Assembly: GCA_034509925.1 (NCBI GenBank)
Contig: CM067534.1
Span: forward strand, 3,328,501 to 3,392,500
DNA from: Hirudinaria manillensis
Lineage: Eukaryota > Annelida > Clitellata > Hirudinida > Hirudinidae
Direction: 5' to 3'
Length of the DNA stretch: 64,000 nt
The notes under the pieces were generated by a model. The model saw only the letters and a program-made list of their open reading frames with translations, had not been told where the DNA came from and ran no database searches. The position numbers and the translations under genes were made by a program. This document shows positions 36,601 through 50,700 of the stretch, piece by piece; the first letter of the stretch is position 1; each line of letters begins with the position of its first letter.

Positions 36601-39600
36601 TGAAAGGATGAGAATATCAGGGCACTCTCTGTAGTGAACACATACAAATACTTGGGAGTTCGGATCGGACCTCGAATGCAGTTTGCATCACTGGCAGACA
36701 GAATCCAGAAAGACCTTCACTCGATTTCGCGGGCTCCTCTCGTGCCATGTCAGAGAGTGCATATCTTGAGGACCCATTTGCTCCCTTGACTCGTTCATTT
36801 CCTCATCTTCGAAGCAATCAGCCCCTTGTCGATAAATTCTGCTGATGTTGCAATTAGGAAGTCAGTACGAAAGTGGCTCCGACTAGCAAAGTACTCTCCA
36901 AACGCATTCTTGCAGGCCCCGATCAAAATGGGGGGACTGGAGATTCTCCAATTGCGTCGCTGGATCCCGGAAATCAGAATCCGGAGAATGTCCAGGGTTC
37001 TGTATCAAGCCAAAGCGACCAATAACAGTTTCCTGATGGATGCTTTGAAGGAAAGCACGACCGTCGTCAGCGAGGTGAAGAAGTTCGGAAGACCGAAAGA
37101 AAAAGACGAGCCGCACGCCCCTCAACCGCAAAGGACCTGTACAAAACAGTCGACGGTTATGGGTTGATTTCCAAAAGCAGTGGTTCCAAATGAATGTATC
37201 AGCAGAACTTCATCCACCAAATATGTAAGCTGCGTGAAAGTCTGGTCAGGAACACTCTTTTATATACTACGGGCCTCGAGGAAAGCACCAATGTCTAGCA
37301 CATCTTGCGCGGCCGGTTGCGGTGAGATGGAGTCTCAGCCCACATTGTCCAGAAGTGTCCCATGCACCGAAGGCCTCCGACATGCAAGGCACGACTCCAT
37401 AGTAAAAATGCTGGAGACTGTTCTGACAAAAATGGGATACTCAGCAAAGAGAGAACCTCGAATTCCCACCGTCAATGGGACAAGATTCCCAGACCATTGC
37501 ACATGGAACGATGAATGCTACATTTTATGTGACGTTGCCGTGGTGTCGGATAAAATTGATTTGGACCGAGTCCATCAATTCAAGACAAATAAATACGACA
37601 CCACGGACATACATGGATGGATGAGGGCGAACAGCCCGAGACAAAACCGAGGTCAGTTGGAAGCGATTACCACTGCCTTGTCATCAACTGGAGGGGTGCA
37701 ATATCATTAGAGACATGGATTTCGTGGAAAAAGATGGACCTTTCAATACGGTTTCTGATGTAGAATCAATAAGACGTCTCCTGGAGACTCACAAGATTTG
37801 GAAAGTCTTCAGAACCAATGCCTGGAGAGAAAGGAGAAGAAAAAGACGGAATATTCTTATGAAAACACGTCATTCGATTCATTTTGAACACTCATTTTTG
37901 CGGTTCTCAACGTTACAGTTATACAGTCTTTAGGTTTTCCCGGGCTCATTTGCGGACTTTAAAAGCATTGTTGGGGTTTTTTTAATGTGCGATGGTTTTT
38001 CTTTTTTGGATGTAATCTGGGCTGAGTAAAATAATAATAATAATAATAATAAAATAATGGAAAATAATAATAATAATATATTGAAAGCGAATAAAATATA
38101 AAACAAAACTATGATATAATATCATCATGATTATAACTATGTAATTATAAATAATAATAATGATATTACCAATGACATAATTTATTTTGTCATTGGTAAT
38201 ATCATTATTATTATTATTTAAAAATATTATATTTAAAATAAAACTATAATAATACAATATAAAAGGAAGAAATATTTTATTTTTTAGTTTCTGACGTTTC
38301 TCACACCTCGTGAGGTGAAAGTAATGGTACTCCTAAAGAGAGAAAAAAGAGTCTCCGCTTGTAAGTCATCGGGCAATAATCAGACACGCAACTCTGCATT
38401 ATCGCCCGGACGCCATCTTTATGTGGCACACTTACAACTGGCTTGTGGTCAACACAAGTTTACAGCAATTTGAACAGCGAACACGGAAGAACAGACATCA
38501 TCATCATCATCATCACCATCCATCTTTGATTTGCCAAGTTGTCATAGAAACGTGGACAATTTATAATAAAAATATCCTTGATTGTGTATTAATTTTATCC
38601 ATTTTGATTTAATACTCAGTGAAAAAATAATGAATAAATATATATGAATGGAACTAAATAAGGATTAGGAGTCTATAATACAAGAAAGGGTACCCGATGA
38701 TTGAACGTTGAACGGGCCAAGTGATTGATTGGTTGATAGCGATACATGCATGGTTGGCTGATTGCATTTGCGTTTGTATTTTTGGCCCAATTGTTCTGTG
38801 CTATCTGGAAAAGGTACGGACAGACGTCAATAAATACCGCTGGAATACCGCTTATCAGCGAAGAGTAGAAGTGTTTATATTGACTACGTGCTCTTTATGA
38901 TTACAATCCTAACAGCGCCTTTAATTATACAATTAAACCTCAATTTCTGGACATTATCCTGGTTATTATGCCCAGTTAGGGACATGAAGCGATGATTGAA
39001 ATGATTGCCATCAACCGCTGGACATCAACCTGACAACCAATTTTGCTTCTGTAACATTTGGATTCTATTTTCAATCGTGTTGCTGAAACAATATTTTTTA
39101 TTTTCCAAGGTAATCATCCATAATTGGTAGGTATTTACTAATCGCATGTAATTACTAATGTTTTTACTAAGTACGCATGTAATAATAGTAATAATAATAA
39201 AAAAAATAATAATAATGACTTAAGGAGATTGAATTTGAATAAAATAATAATAATAATAATAGTAATAATAACAGTCCTTAATAATAACCCTTAATATAAT
39301 TACTTAATTATAATTTAAGTGTAATTTTAAGTACTATTTAAGTGTATTTACTAAATTTACTCAATCCTGTTCGGTTAACCATGTAATGGTAATTACACAA
39401 CCACACGTCCACAAAGTAATCGTAATCATTACCATCATCGTCGTCATTCGTGTTTGTACTCAGGTTTAATTTAAATCGAATTTTATAAATTTCCTATTTC
39501 ATCGTTTAAGTTTCTAGGCACGAGTTGAAATCACTAATTGACATCACGTTGTCATGGAGACATGGATAATTAATGTACTAAATTAGTACTATTAATTAAT

Positions 39601-41684
39601 GATTATTTGATAATTTTCCATAAATTATTATTGACTTCTTTGTTGATGAAATTATAAATAAATCCACGAAACAATTGAAACTGACTGCCTCCAAATACAA
39701 GTGAAAATACAATTTGAATTGTATTAAGAATTTTTAATTATTAATTATCGTTATTAATGCAATGTTAATAAACATGAAACTAAAAACTTGAGCAGGAACT
39801 TTGAAACAATTAGCCTCGATTAAAAATGATTTCCTATCAAAGGAATTTTAATTATTTAATTTCATTATTAATTAAATGATAATTAAATCACCACGTGATC
39901 CCAAGACTGACCTGCGCAGGCAGACGTAAACAAAAGCCAGTGGGACTGAACCGATGACAATTCCCAGAACAACTCCTACGATGACTGCTGGAATGAAAGT
40001 TCAAAGGTCATTAACGGAGGTTAAACGTCACGTGACCCTTAGTCTGAATATTCAGCAGCTTATCCTCTTTCGCTTGTTGCCTATTGGTCGGCGTCGATGT
40101 ATGAATATTATAATGCGGTTCATTCATGTGGCGCCACATCGTTCGAGGTGAAATTACTCAACTGACGAGGAGAATTTCAGAAAATTCATGATCTTCTATT
40201 GATCAGAAAGAAATGAGAGAAAAATAAAAGAATATAAAAGATGTGCTGGATGCAAATGTTTGTCCCGATGTAAGAACCACTCTCGTGCTTCAATGGTTTG
40301 GGTTTTAAAACGAGGAACCGAAAGTAAACACGGAACGGAATTTCCAAATCCATAAACGAAACGTGCCGTGAGAAAGGGAAAACCGTTCGGTCAAATTTTA
40401 CTTGGAAGACGTTTTCTATTTTTAGAATGATCGAGCAGCGTTTTATTTTGGAAAACAAAGTGAATAAATTCATTTGGAATTTATTTGGAATTAATTTGGA
40501 ATTAATTTTAAATTAGTTGGAATGGATTGGAATAAACAACCGATTGAGGGACTGATTGAGGCTCGAATAGCAGATTGATTGCTTAGTCCGATGGATGGAT
40601 GGAATAAGTGATTGAAAGAAGGAGAAGATAAATGATAATGCGATGATGCGAAAGTGAAAGTGATTCTTTCCAAAGTTCCATTTCATTCGTATGTAAATAG
40701 TTTTGCATTTGAAGGTCTGAGAGCCAAATGAAGTGGATGCTTTTGTGGTCGAGAAATTGGGCGCTCTGTTTTTATTATAATACTTATTAAAATATTTATT
40801 AGAATATTTTTTTTAATTGAATTTATTAACATATTTATTTCAAATCGTGTTAGTTTCGCGAGTTAGTCGATAAATAAAATGAATTCCATTTGATTGCATC
40901 ATTTGAGATATTATTATTAACATTATTATTGTTAATCATTATTATATTTATAATTATATTGTATTATTATTATTGTTATTATTATTATCGTTGTTATTTC
41001 AAATATTGTGTTATTATTAGCTCACCTATTGGGAGAGGATTGTACTTGTTCAGTGAGGATTCCAGCATTATGGAAATTCCTGGCAAATTACTTTCGCTTT
41101 TAAAGCGAGCATATTTATGTGTTCATCGAGTCATAAATAAAATAAAATAGCGTTCAGAATTAACAGAAAAATAAATATTAATTTAAAAATTATATTTGTA
41201 AAATTTTAATATCAATTGAATTATATTTTCTGATAATGGACAAATTTCATTAAAAAATATGTTTATTTATTTAATAGCAAAATAATTCAAACTAAGCAAA
41301 TATAAATAGAAATAAATTTAACTTAATAATTATATTACAAATTAATGTAATTCAATAATGATATTATAATTCAATAATTATATTTTACTAAATAAATAAA
41401 ATTTAATAATTATATTTCATTAAATAAATATAATTTAATAATTATATTTCATTAAATAAATATAATTCAATAATTATATTTCCTTCACCGTTCCCTCCTG
41501 GCTTTGAGCAGTTACCCACTTCTCCGTTCCAATCGTGTCCATTGCAGGCCAAGAACCACGTTTCATCGGTGAAGTTGCATTTCACGGTCGCTCGTTGCTC
41601 GTCTTGGATGATCCACGAGTTCTTTGGTGCCGTCAGTGATGGACATCCTATGGCTGGTAGTTTAGAATGGATGGGAGGGTGGAC

Positions 41685-41718
<34 letters not shown>

Positions 41719-44700
41719 ATGGATGGATGGATGGATGGATGGATGGATGGATGGATGGATGGATTGATGGAGAGTGCTGGAGGATGTGATAAGTCACCTT
41801 TTCGAATATTGCCCGGGATGAACAAATGCAAGAGTTATTGCGCAACCGAGTATAGAATCATTGAAGAAATCATCTCGACTTCGGAAACTAATTTGTCGAA
41901 CCAACATCCATTCATCAAGTCGAGAGGCGACGATGTTTTAGAGAAAAATATGATTTAAAAAATAACTTTTCTGTGAATTTTACAAAACGAAACGAAACCA
42001 TTGACAATCGAAATTATAGAAGGAAATGTAAAGTTAAAAATCACAGAAGAAAACTAAAAAGTCCGAGAACACTAAGTTGGAAATGCAAATACAACGAGGG
42101 ATACAAACATAAAAAACAATCAAACAAAGAATTTAAAAACAACAAACAAGCAAACATTGTAGAAACCTTCAAATTTTATGAGTTGAGGCGTGAAGGGACT
42201 AAGATGTTTGTTGTGCATTGCGAACAAAAACACGACGTTTCTCTTCGACGTGTGAAGGAAACTCTCTCTGGATTTGAACCCGCAAACGTCCAACTCGTGG
42301 GTCCTGGGTTCGACTCCTGGCTCTTCGAAGGACACCGTCCACGGGCAGTTCTTGCCCTGAGGGGTCTTGACTGCTGAAGAGAGTTTCTGCGGGGATCTGT
42401 TTTCAGATGAAGAGAAGGTATAGAGAAGGAATTTGATTCTCTGAGTTTTGTCGGCCACAAACTTCCATGGACATCGTGCGAGGTGCCGGAAGAGGACCAG
42501 GAATCCGCTGCGACTGTTCGGCGGATGAAGTGGAACGTCGGAGAAATTCTCAGTTCCCAGGTGCTGAGAGGAGCATTTGTTTTCAACGACTGCGTGGAAA
42601 TTCATCAATTATTCAACTTGAACACGACAAAACGCCATTCGAGCGATTAATAAATGCTTCCTCCCGACCGCTCAATTGGGCGATATAATTATAATTGTAA
42701 ATCATAATTATTTTATAAAATATATTTTTTTATAAATTATATTTATAAAATAATAACGGTATAGGTATTTATTAATACTTTTTATTAATATTTTATTAAT
42801 TTAATATTATTGTTATTTAAAAAAATATATATTTAGTAAAGTAATAATATTATAAATATTTATTATTACTAAAATTTATTGCAACAATTACGAGTCTTTG
42901 GGTTGCTGGTGTGAGAACATGTTCTTTTTAATAAACACTTAGTTTCTTAGATATCCAGTGCCTTATTATATCGCAGTGTAATTAAGGATTTAATAAATAC
43001 TATAACATTGCAATAATAATTAAAATTAAAAATTATAAATACAGTTACAGTCATCCCATCACAAGATTGGGCAATGTAATTATAATTATAGGTACAATTA
43101 TAATTACCAACAAATACATATTGTATTTACGATTGAACTAAAATATTTGTAATTGAAACGAATAACATAATAATAATAATGATGATAATAATAATAAAAG
43201 AGGAATAAAATATGTAAGGCCACAAGTTGCAAGAATAGGTAGGTAGAATAGATTGGTAGGTAGGTAGGTAGATAGGTTGGTAGGTAGAATAGGTAGAATA
43301 CTTTGGTAGGTAGATTAGGTAAAATAGGTTTGTAGGCAGATAGAATTAGTAGAATAGGTAGGTAGCATAGGTTAGTAGGTAGTTAGAACAGTTAAATTAC
43401 GTTGGTAAGTAGGTGTATAGAATATGTAGAAATGGTAGAATTTGATAGGTAAAATAGGTTGGAAGGATAGGTTGGTAGGTAGGTAGAATAATTTGGAAGG
43501 TAAATTGATTGGGTAGAATACGTTGGTAGATAGAATAGGTTGGTTTTTAGAATCCGTTGGAAGATAGAATAGGTAGATTGGTAGTTAAATAGGTAGAATA
43601 CTTTGGTAGGTAGACTAGGTAGGTAGATAGGTAGGTATGTAGGTAGAGTGGATGGGTAGGTAGGTAGAATTGGTAGAATAGGATGGTGAAATAGGTTTGT
43701 AGGTAGGTAGAAAAGGTAAATTACGCTAGTAGGTAGAATAGGTTTGTAGAATACGTTGTTAGGTAGGTATGTAGAATATGTAGATTTGGTAGAATAGGTA
43801 GGTAAAATAGGTTGGTAGGTATTTAATATAAGTGTAGGTAGGTATAATATGTACAATAGGTCGGTACATAGGTTGTATAGGTTGGTAGGTAGGTAGTATA
43901 TGTGGTAGGTAGGTACGTAGATAAGTTGGTAGAATAGGTCTGTAGGTAGATTTGGTGGAATAGGTAGTTAAAATAGGTTGATAGGTAGAATACTTTGGTA
44001 GGTAGGTTGGTAGGTATTTAATATAGGTGTGTAGATAGGTATATGTAGAATAGGTAGGTAGTATAGGTTGGTAGGTAGGTAGTATGTGTGGTAGGTAGGT
44101 ACGTAAATAAGTTGGTTGAATAGGGCGGTAGGTAGATTTGGTAGAATATGTATGTAAAATAGGTAGAATACTTTGGTAGGTAGGCTGGTAGGTATTTAAT
44201 ATAGGTGTGTAGATAGGTATAATATGTAGAATAGGCAGGTAAAATAGATTGATAGGTAGAATACTTTGGTAGGTAGGTTTGTAGGTATTTAATATAGGTT
44301 GTAGATTGGTATAATTGGTTTAATAGGTTGTTATTTTTGGTTGGTAGGTAGTATGTGTGGTAGGTAGGTACGTAGATAAGTTGGTAGAATAGGTCTGTAG
44401 GTAGATTTGGTGGAATAGGTAGTTAATATAGGTTGATAAGTAGAATACTTTGGTAGGTAGGTTGGTAGGTATTTAATATAGGTGTGTAGATAGGTATATG
44501 TAGAATAGGTAGGTTGTATAGGTTGGTAGGTAGGTAGTATATGTGGTAGGTAGGTACGTAAATAAGTTGGTTGAATAGGGCGGTAGGTAGATTTGGTAGA
44601 ATATGTAGGTAAAATAGGTAGAATACTTTGTTAGGTAGGCTGGTAGGTATTTAATATAGGTGTGTAGATAGGTATAATATGTAGAATAGGTAGGTAAAAT

Positions 44701-47700
44701 AGGTTGATAGGTAGAATACTTTGGTAGGTAGGTTGGTAGGTATTTAATATAGGTGTGCAGATAGGTATAATATGTAGAATAGGTAGGTAGTATAGGTTGG
44801 TAGGTAGTATGTGTGGTAGGTAGGTACGTAGATAAGTTGGTAGAATAGGGCGGTAGGTAGATTTGGTAGAATAGGTAGGTATTTAATATAGGTGTGTAGA
44901 TAGGTATAATATGTAGAATAGGTTGGTAGGTAGTATGTGTGGTAGGTAGGTACGTAGATAAGTTGGTAGAATAGGGCGGTAGGTAGATTTGGTAGAATAT
45001 GTAGGTAAAATAGGTAGAATACTTTGGTAGGTAGGCTGGTAGGTATTTAATATAGGTGTGTAGATAGGTATAATATGTAGAATAGGTAGGTAGTATAGGT
45101 TGGTAGGTAGTATGTGTGGTAGGTAGGTACGTAGATAAGTTGGTAGATTTGGTAGAATAGGTAGGTAAAATAGGTAGAATAGGTAGAATACTTTGGTAGG
45201 TAGGTTGGTAGGTATTCAATATAGGTGTGTAGATAGGTATAATATGTAGAATAGGTTGGTAGGTAGTATGTGTGGTAGGTAGGTACGTAGATAAGTTGGT
45301 AGAATAGGGCGGTAGGTAGATTTGGTTGAATAGGTAGTTAAAATAGGTTGATAGGTAGAATACTTTGGTAGGTAGGTTGGTAGGTATTTAATATAGGTGT
45401 GTAGATAGGTATATGTAGAATAGGTAGGTAGTATAGGTTGGTAGGTAGGTAGTATGTGTGGTAGGTAGGTACGTAGATAAGTTGGTAGAATAGGTCTGTA
45501 GGTAGATTTGGTGGAATAGGTAGTTAAAATAGGTTGATAGGTAGAATACTTTGGTAGGTAGATTGGTAGGTATTTAATATAGGTGTGTAGATAGGTATAT
45601 GTAGAATAGGTAGGTAGTATAGGTTGGTAGGTAGGTAGTATGTGTGGTAGGTAGGTACGTAAATAAGTTGGTTGAATAGGGCGGTAGGTAGATTTGGTAG
45701 AATATGTATGTAAAATAGGTAGAATACTTTGGTAGGTAGGCTGGTAGGTATTTAATATAGGTGTGTAGATAGGTATAATATGTAGAATAGGCAGGTAAAA
45801 TAGATTGATAGGTAGAATACTTTGGTAGGTAGGTTTGTAGGTATTTAATATAGGTTGTAGATAGGTATAATTTGTAGAATAGGTAGTTAGTATAGGTTGG
45901 TAGGTAGTATGTGTGGTAGGTAGGTACGTAGATAAGTTGGTAGAATAGGTCTGTAGGTAGATTTGGTGGAATAGGTAGTTAAAATAGGTTGATAAGTAGA
46001 ATACTTTGGTAGGTAGGTTGGTAGGTATTTAATATAGGTGTGTAGATAGGTATATGTAGAATAGGTAGGTAGTATAGGTTGGTAGGTAGGTAGTATGTGT
46101 GGTAGGTAGGTACGTAAATAAGTTGGTTGAATAGGGCGGTAGGTAGATTTGGTAGAATATGTATGTAAAATAGGTAGAATACTTTGGTAGGTAGGCTGGT
46201 AGGTATTTAATATAGGTGTGTAGATAGGTATAATATGTAGAATAGGCAGGTAAAATAGATTGATAGGTAGAATACTTTGGTAGGTAGGTTTGTAGGTATT
46301 TAATATAGGTTGTAGATAGGTATAATTTGTAGAATAGGTAGTTAGTATAGGTTGGTAGGTAGTATGTGTGGTAGGTAGGTACGTAGATAAGTTGGTAGAA
46401 TAGGGCGGTAGGTAGATTTGGTAGAATAGGTAGGTATTTAATATAGGTGTGTAGATAGGTATAATATGTAGAATAGATAGGTAGGTGGGTTGGTAGGTAG
46501 GTACGTTGATAAGTTGGTAGTATAGGGCGTAAAGCGGATTTGGTAGAATAGGTAGAATACTTCTATTAGGTAGGTTGGTAGATATTTAATATAGGTGTGT
46601 AGATAGGTATAATATGTAGAATAGGTAGGTAGTATGTATGGTAGGTAGGTACGTAGATAAGTTGGTAGATTTGGTAGAATAGGTAGGTAAAATAGGTAGA
46701 ATAGGTAGAATACTTTGGTAGGTAGGTTGGTAGGTATTCAATATAGGTGTGTAGATAGGTATAATATGTAGAATAGGTAGGTAGTATAGGTTGGTAGGTA
46801 GTATGTATGGTAGGTAGGTACGTAGATAAGTTGGTAGATTTGGTAGAATAGGTAGAATACTTTGGTAGGTAGGTTGGTAGGTATTTATATATAGGTGTGT
46901 AGATAGATATAATATGTAGAATAGGTAGTATAGGTTGGTAGAATAGGTAGGTATTTAATATAGGTGTGTAGATAGGTATAATATGTAGAATAGGTAGGTA
47001 GTATAGGTTGGTAGGTGGTATGTGTGGTAGGTAGGTACGTAGATAAGTTGGTAGAATAGGGCGGTAGGTAGATTTGGTAGAATAGGTAGAATACTTTGGT
47101 AGGTAGGCTGGTATGTATTTAATATAGGTGTGTAGATAGGTATAATATGTAGAATAGATAGGTAGGTGGGTTGGTAGGTAGGTACGTTGATAAGTTGGTA
47201 GTATAGGGCGGTAGGTAGATTTGGTTGAATAGGTAGGTATTTAATATAGGTGTGTAGATAGGTATAATATGTAGAATAGGTAGTTGTATGGGTTAGTAGG
47301 TAGTATGTGTGATAGGTAGGTACGTAGATAATTTGGTAGAATTGGGCGGTAGGTAGATTTGGTAGAATAGGTAGAATACTTTGGTAGGTAGGATGGTATG
47401 TATTTAATATAGGTGTGTAGATAGGTATAATATGTAGAATAGGTAGGTAGTATAGGTTGGTAGGTAGTATGTGTGGTAGGTAGGTACGTAGATAAGTTGG
47501 TAGAATAGGGCGGTAGGTAGATTTGGTAGAATAGGTAGGTAAAATAGGTAGAATACTTTGGTAGGTAGGTTGGTAGGTATTTAATATAGGTGTGTAGATA
47601 GATATATTATGTAGAATAGGTAGATAGGTAGTATAGGTTGGTAGGTAGGTAGTATATGTGGTAGGTAGGTATGTAGAATAGGTTGGCAGAATACATTGTT

Positions 47701-50700
47701 AGGTAGGTAGAATAGATTGGTAGGTAGTTAGAATTGGTAGAATAGGTAGTTAAAATAGGTTGTTAGGATTGGTTGGTGAATAGGTAGAATACGGTGGTAG
47801 AATTGGTAGAATTCGTTGGTAGATAGATTAGGTAGGTGGGTTGGTAGGTAGGTACGTAGGTAAATGTTGTAAGTAGTGATAATAATAATAGAAGAATAAA
47901 ATATGGAAGGCAAAAAGTTGCGAGAATAAGTAGGTAGAATAGGTAGTTAGGTATATGGAGAGGTAGGTTGAATTGGTTCGCAGGTAGGTCAAACAGACTG
48001 TTAAGTAGGTAGATTTGGTAGAATAGGTAGGTAGAATAGATTGGAAGGTAGGTAGGCGTGTATGTATGTAGATTTGTTGGTAGAATAGATAGGTAGTGTA
48101 GGTTGGTAGAATAGATTGGTAGGTAGATGCTTCTAGGTAGGTAGGTAGGTAGAATATGTAGATTTGGTGGAATAGGTTGGTAGTTAGTATATGTTGGTAG
48201 ATAGAATAGGTGGAATTTTTAGAATACGTTGGTAGATAGAATAGGTGGTTGGGTTGGTAGGAAGGTAGCTAGTTAGAATGGGTAGAATTGGTTGGCAGGT
48301 AGGTCGAACAGACTGTTAGGTAGGTAGATTTGGTAGAATAGATAGGTAACATAGGTTGGTAGGATAGCTTGTTAGGTAGAATAGGTAGTGTAGGTTGATG
48401 TCGTTAAAAGATTTAAATAATAAAAGAGGAATAAAATATGGAAGGCCACAAGTTGCAAGAATGGGTAGGTAGAATTGTTTGGTGGGTGGAAGAGTTAGGT
48501 AGGTGGGTGGTTAGGTGCTGTTTGTAGGTGTGAGGGTAGGTGGGTAAAAGAGGTGGGCAGGTTGGTAGAATAGGTTGGATGTTGAAAGGAACAAAGGAGA
48601 TGTTGTTTCCACCTAATGACGTGCCAAAGTCGTGAACAGATGGAGGTGTACAAAAAGCTATGTGGGAAGCAATAAACCAACAAGTGCTTGTTAGTATTCG
48701 TCTCTGCGAATGTCTCCAAATGAGGCTTCCCCTTTTGTCGCACTCTCTTTCTCATTACCTTCCGTCTGTCCATCATCATCTTCGTCGTCGTCATCATTAC
48801 CAAGAGGTAATCGTCATCACCACTGTTGTCATCATCACCGCCATGCCCGAATTTCATGCTTAATTGTATTCATACCATCCTTATAAATATTTAAGAATAC
48901 TTTACCTGTTGTGTTTATTGATAATTTTATAATAATTTAAAGAAAAATTTAAATTTATTATTGAATAAACTGCTAAATTCATGAACGACTCGTATTGAAT
49001 GACTTCAGAATACCTCCGAAAAGTTGAACTTAAAAAAATTGTGAGCCCTCGGGTTGTGAAAGTCGAGTCAAGATTTTTCAAACGACTTTGTGTTTCTGAG
49101 CGTCGAATTTCAAAAATTTGTCGTAGCCTTTCTTTTTATAGTTTTTTTTGGGTAATTTTACGCCTCATAATTTATTTAATAAGAAAATTATTCGCATTTC
49201 ACATCATCCTCTTTTATCTACGAGATTATTATTATTATTATTGTTATTACTGTTATTGTTATTATTTATTATTATTATGTTTTTTATTCTTTGAAAAATT
49301 ATTTTCTTGCAAAGTTTTTTCATTTTGCCTGTGGCAGGTGAACGACATGGGTGGCCTTCAAATGGGAATTTTGAACAACATTTTTCTTCGACCGTGTTTC
49401 CAGAGAATTTTTACGGTCTTAGTATGCGGCCTAAATAAAGTAGGACCGATGGGTGCTACTTATCACCATTTCGCATGTTATGAATATGATCACTTTAATT
49501 AATTAATCTTAGTTAATTAATGATTAGCCAATTATAGGCACCATGTTTATTCATCGGTTGCCTTGGTTTCGTCAATAAGAAACGTATAGCCGATCGACGA
49601 AGGAGCTCATTTCCTATCTGATTACAATCAGCACCACGAGACTCTTAATGGCCAATCAGCACGTCAGCCGTAACGATGCAATGATTAAACTCACGCCGAG
49701 ACTAACCTGGAACGCACTTGTGCGTGACCTCGAGGTACGAGGTCAGGTCGGGAGGGCATGGCTTCTCATCGAGCAGCTTGGTCACAGGAAAGTCGCACCT
49801 CTCTCTTCCTGAACATTCCTCGTCCATGCGTGACGTCACCTCCGTCGAGCAGCCCACGTGACCGTAGCTCACACTGATGCATTTGCCGCTCTGCATGCGT
49901 CCGTACCTGGCCGACGTCATCAGGATCACGTGACTCTGGGGACACGTGACGTTGAAGGACTCCCTGAGGCAGTACTCCGCCTGGACCAAGGGCTGGTTTC
50001 CAACGGCAACGGTTGCTATGGAAACGCAAACGAAGTTTCGAAAGACTGAGATTGGCATTGACGTAATAATGGCTTAATAACGTATTAGTTGACATCAATA
50101 AATTACTGGTTGGATTTAATAATAATAATAATAATATATAATAATATTATATAATAATAATAATAATATTATTATTACCTATTATTATATATCAGTTTTC
50201 AACTTCCACTAAAAAAATCCAGATACTTATCCAGAAAATAAAATTTTTGAATAAAACTCGAATTATTTCTTTGATTAATAAAAAAATTCTACTTTAAATT
50301 TTTTAAATTAAAAAATTGACGGGGTGATGTCGACGACGACGAGGTTGAAAATGATGATGATAGGAAAAAAGATGATGATGACTGCTAACTGATGATACTT
50401 CTTACCGTCATATAACATTGAAGTTAATAGATTATTTTAATGTATTGTAATGAATTTTTATAATATTCCACATTATTCTATATCAACTTGCTTTAAGAGG
50501 CCTTCAAAAGAAGAAAACGAAAATGAAACCAGCTCGTCAAAAATAGAAAAATTCCAATCGAAAACATTTTAACGTCTGATTATTTGGTCGAAAGACGTGC
50601 TGCTAAATTAAGGCATCGAATCAACGATGGCTCTCAGCAAAGCAATCTGGAGAATTAATTTGTATAATTCATTTGTATAATTAATTTGCAGAATTAACTT

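Larger units (their letters stand above)
34171..39911. other. Intron 4 of the lectin-receptor gene
   Basis: 5.7 kb between the tail exon and the transmembrane exon. Contents: AT-rich sequence at 34,300-35,350; GGAT/GAAT-type degenerate repeats at 35,365-35,540; the R2-type retroelement remnant at 35,876-37,933; AAT arrays and a long hairpin at about 38,030-38,220; a less AT-rich unassigned block at 38,280-38,480 followed by a short (CAT)n; then AT-rich sequence with (AAT)n near 39,190-39,270. No further exon with matching phase was found. Confidence 0.6.

Noticed and set aside
36883..37131. Minus-strand frame over the retroelement
   Set aside because: Antisense shadow of the R2-like RT/endonuclease remnant, whose plus-strand motifs are clear.
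42120..42608. 162- and 136-codon minus-strand frames in lectin-receptor intron 2
   Set aside because: They overlap each other in different frames, cross the tRNA-like box B words and have no recognisable domain. A repeat island is the more economical reading.
44473..45219. 248-codon open frame on the minus strand, rich in Leu-Pro-Thr-Tyr
   Set aside because: A pure translation of the TAGG satellite. All strands and frames over the array behave alike, and there is no start context, splice site or domain.
48999..49502. 167-codon plus-strand frame
   Set aside because: Runs through an ATT array with a Tyr/Leu-rich stretch. No homology, and intronic on the opposite strand.
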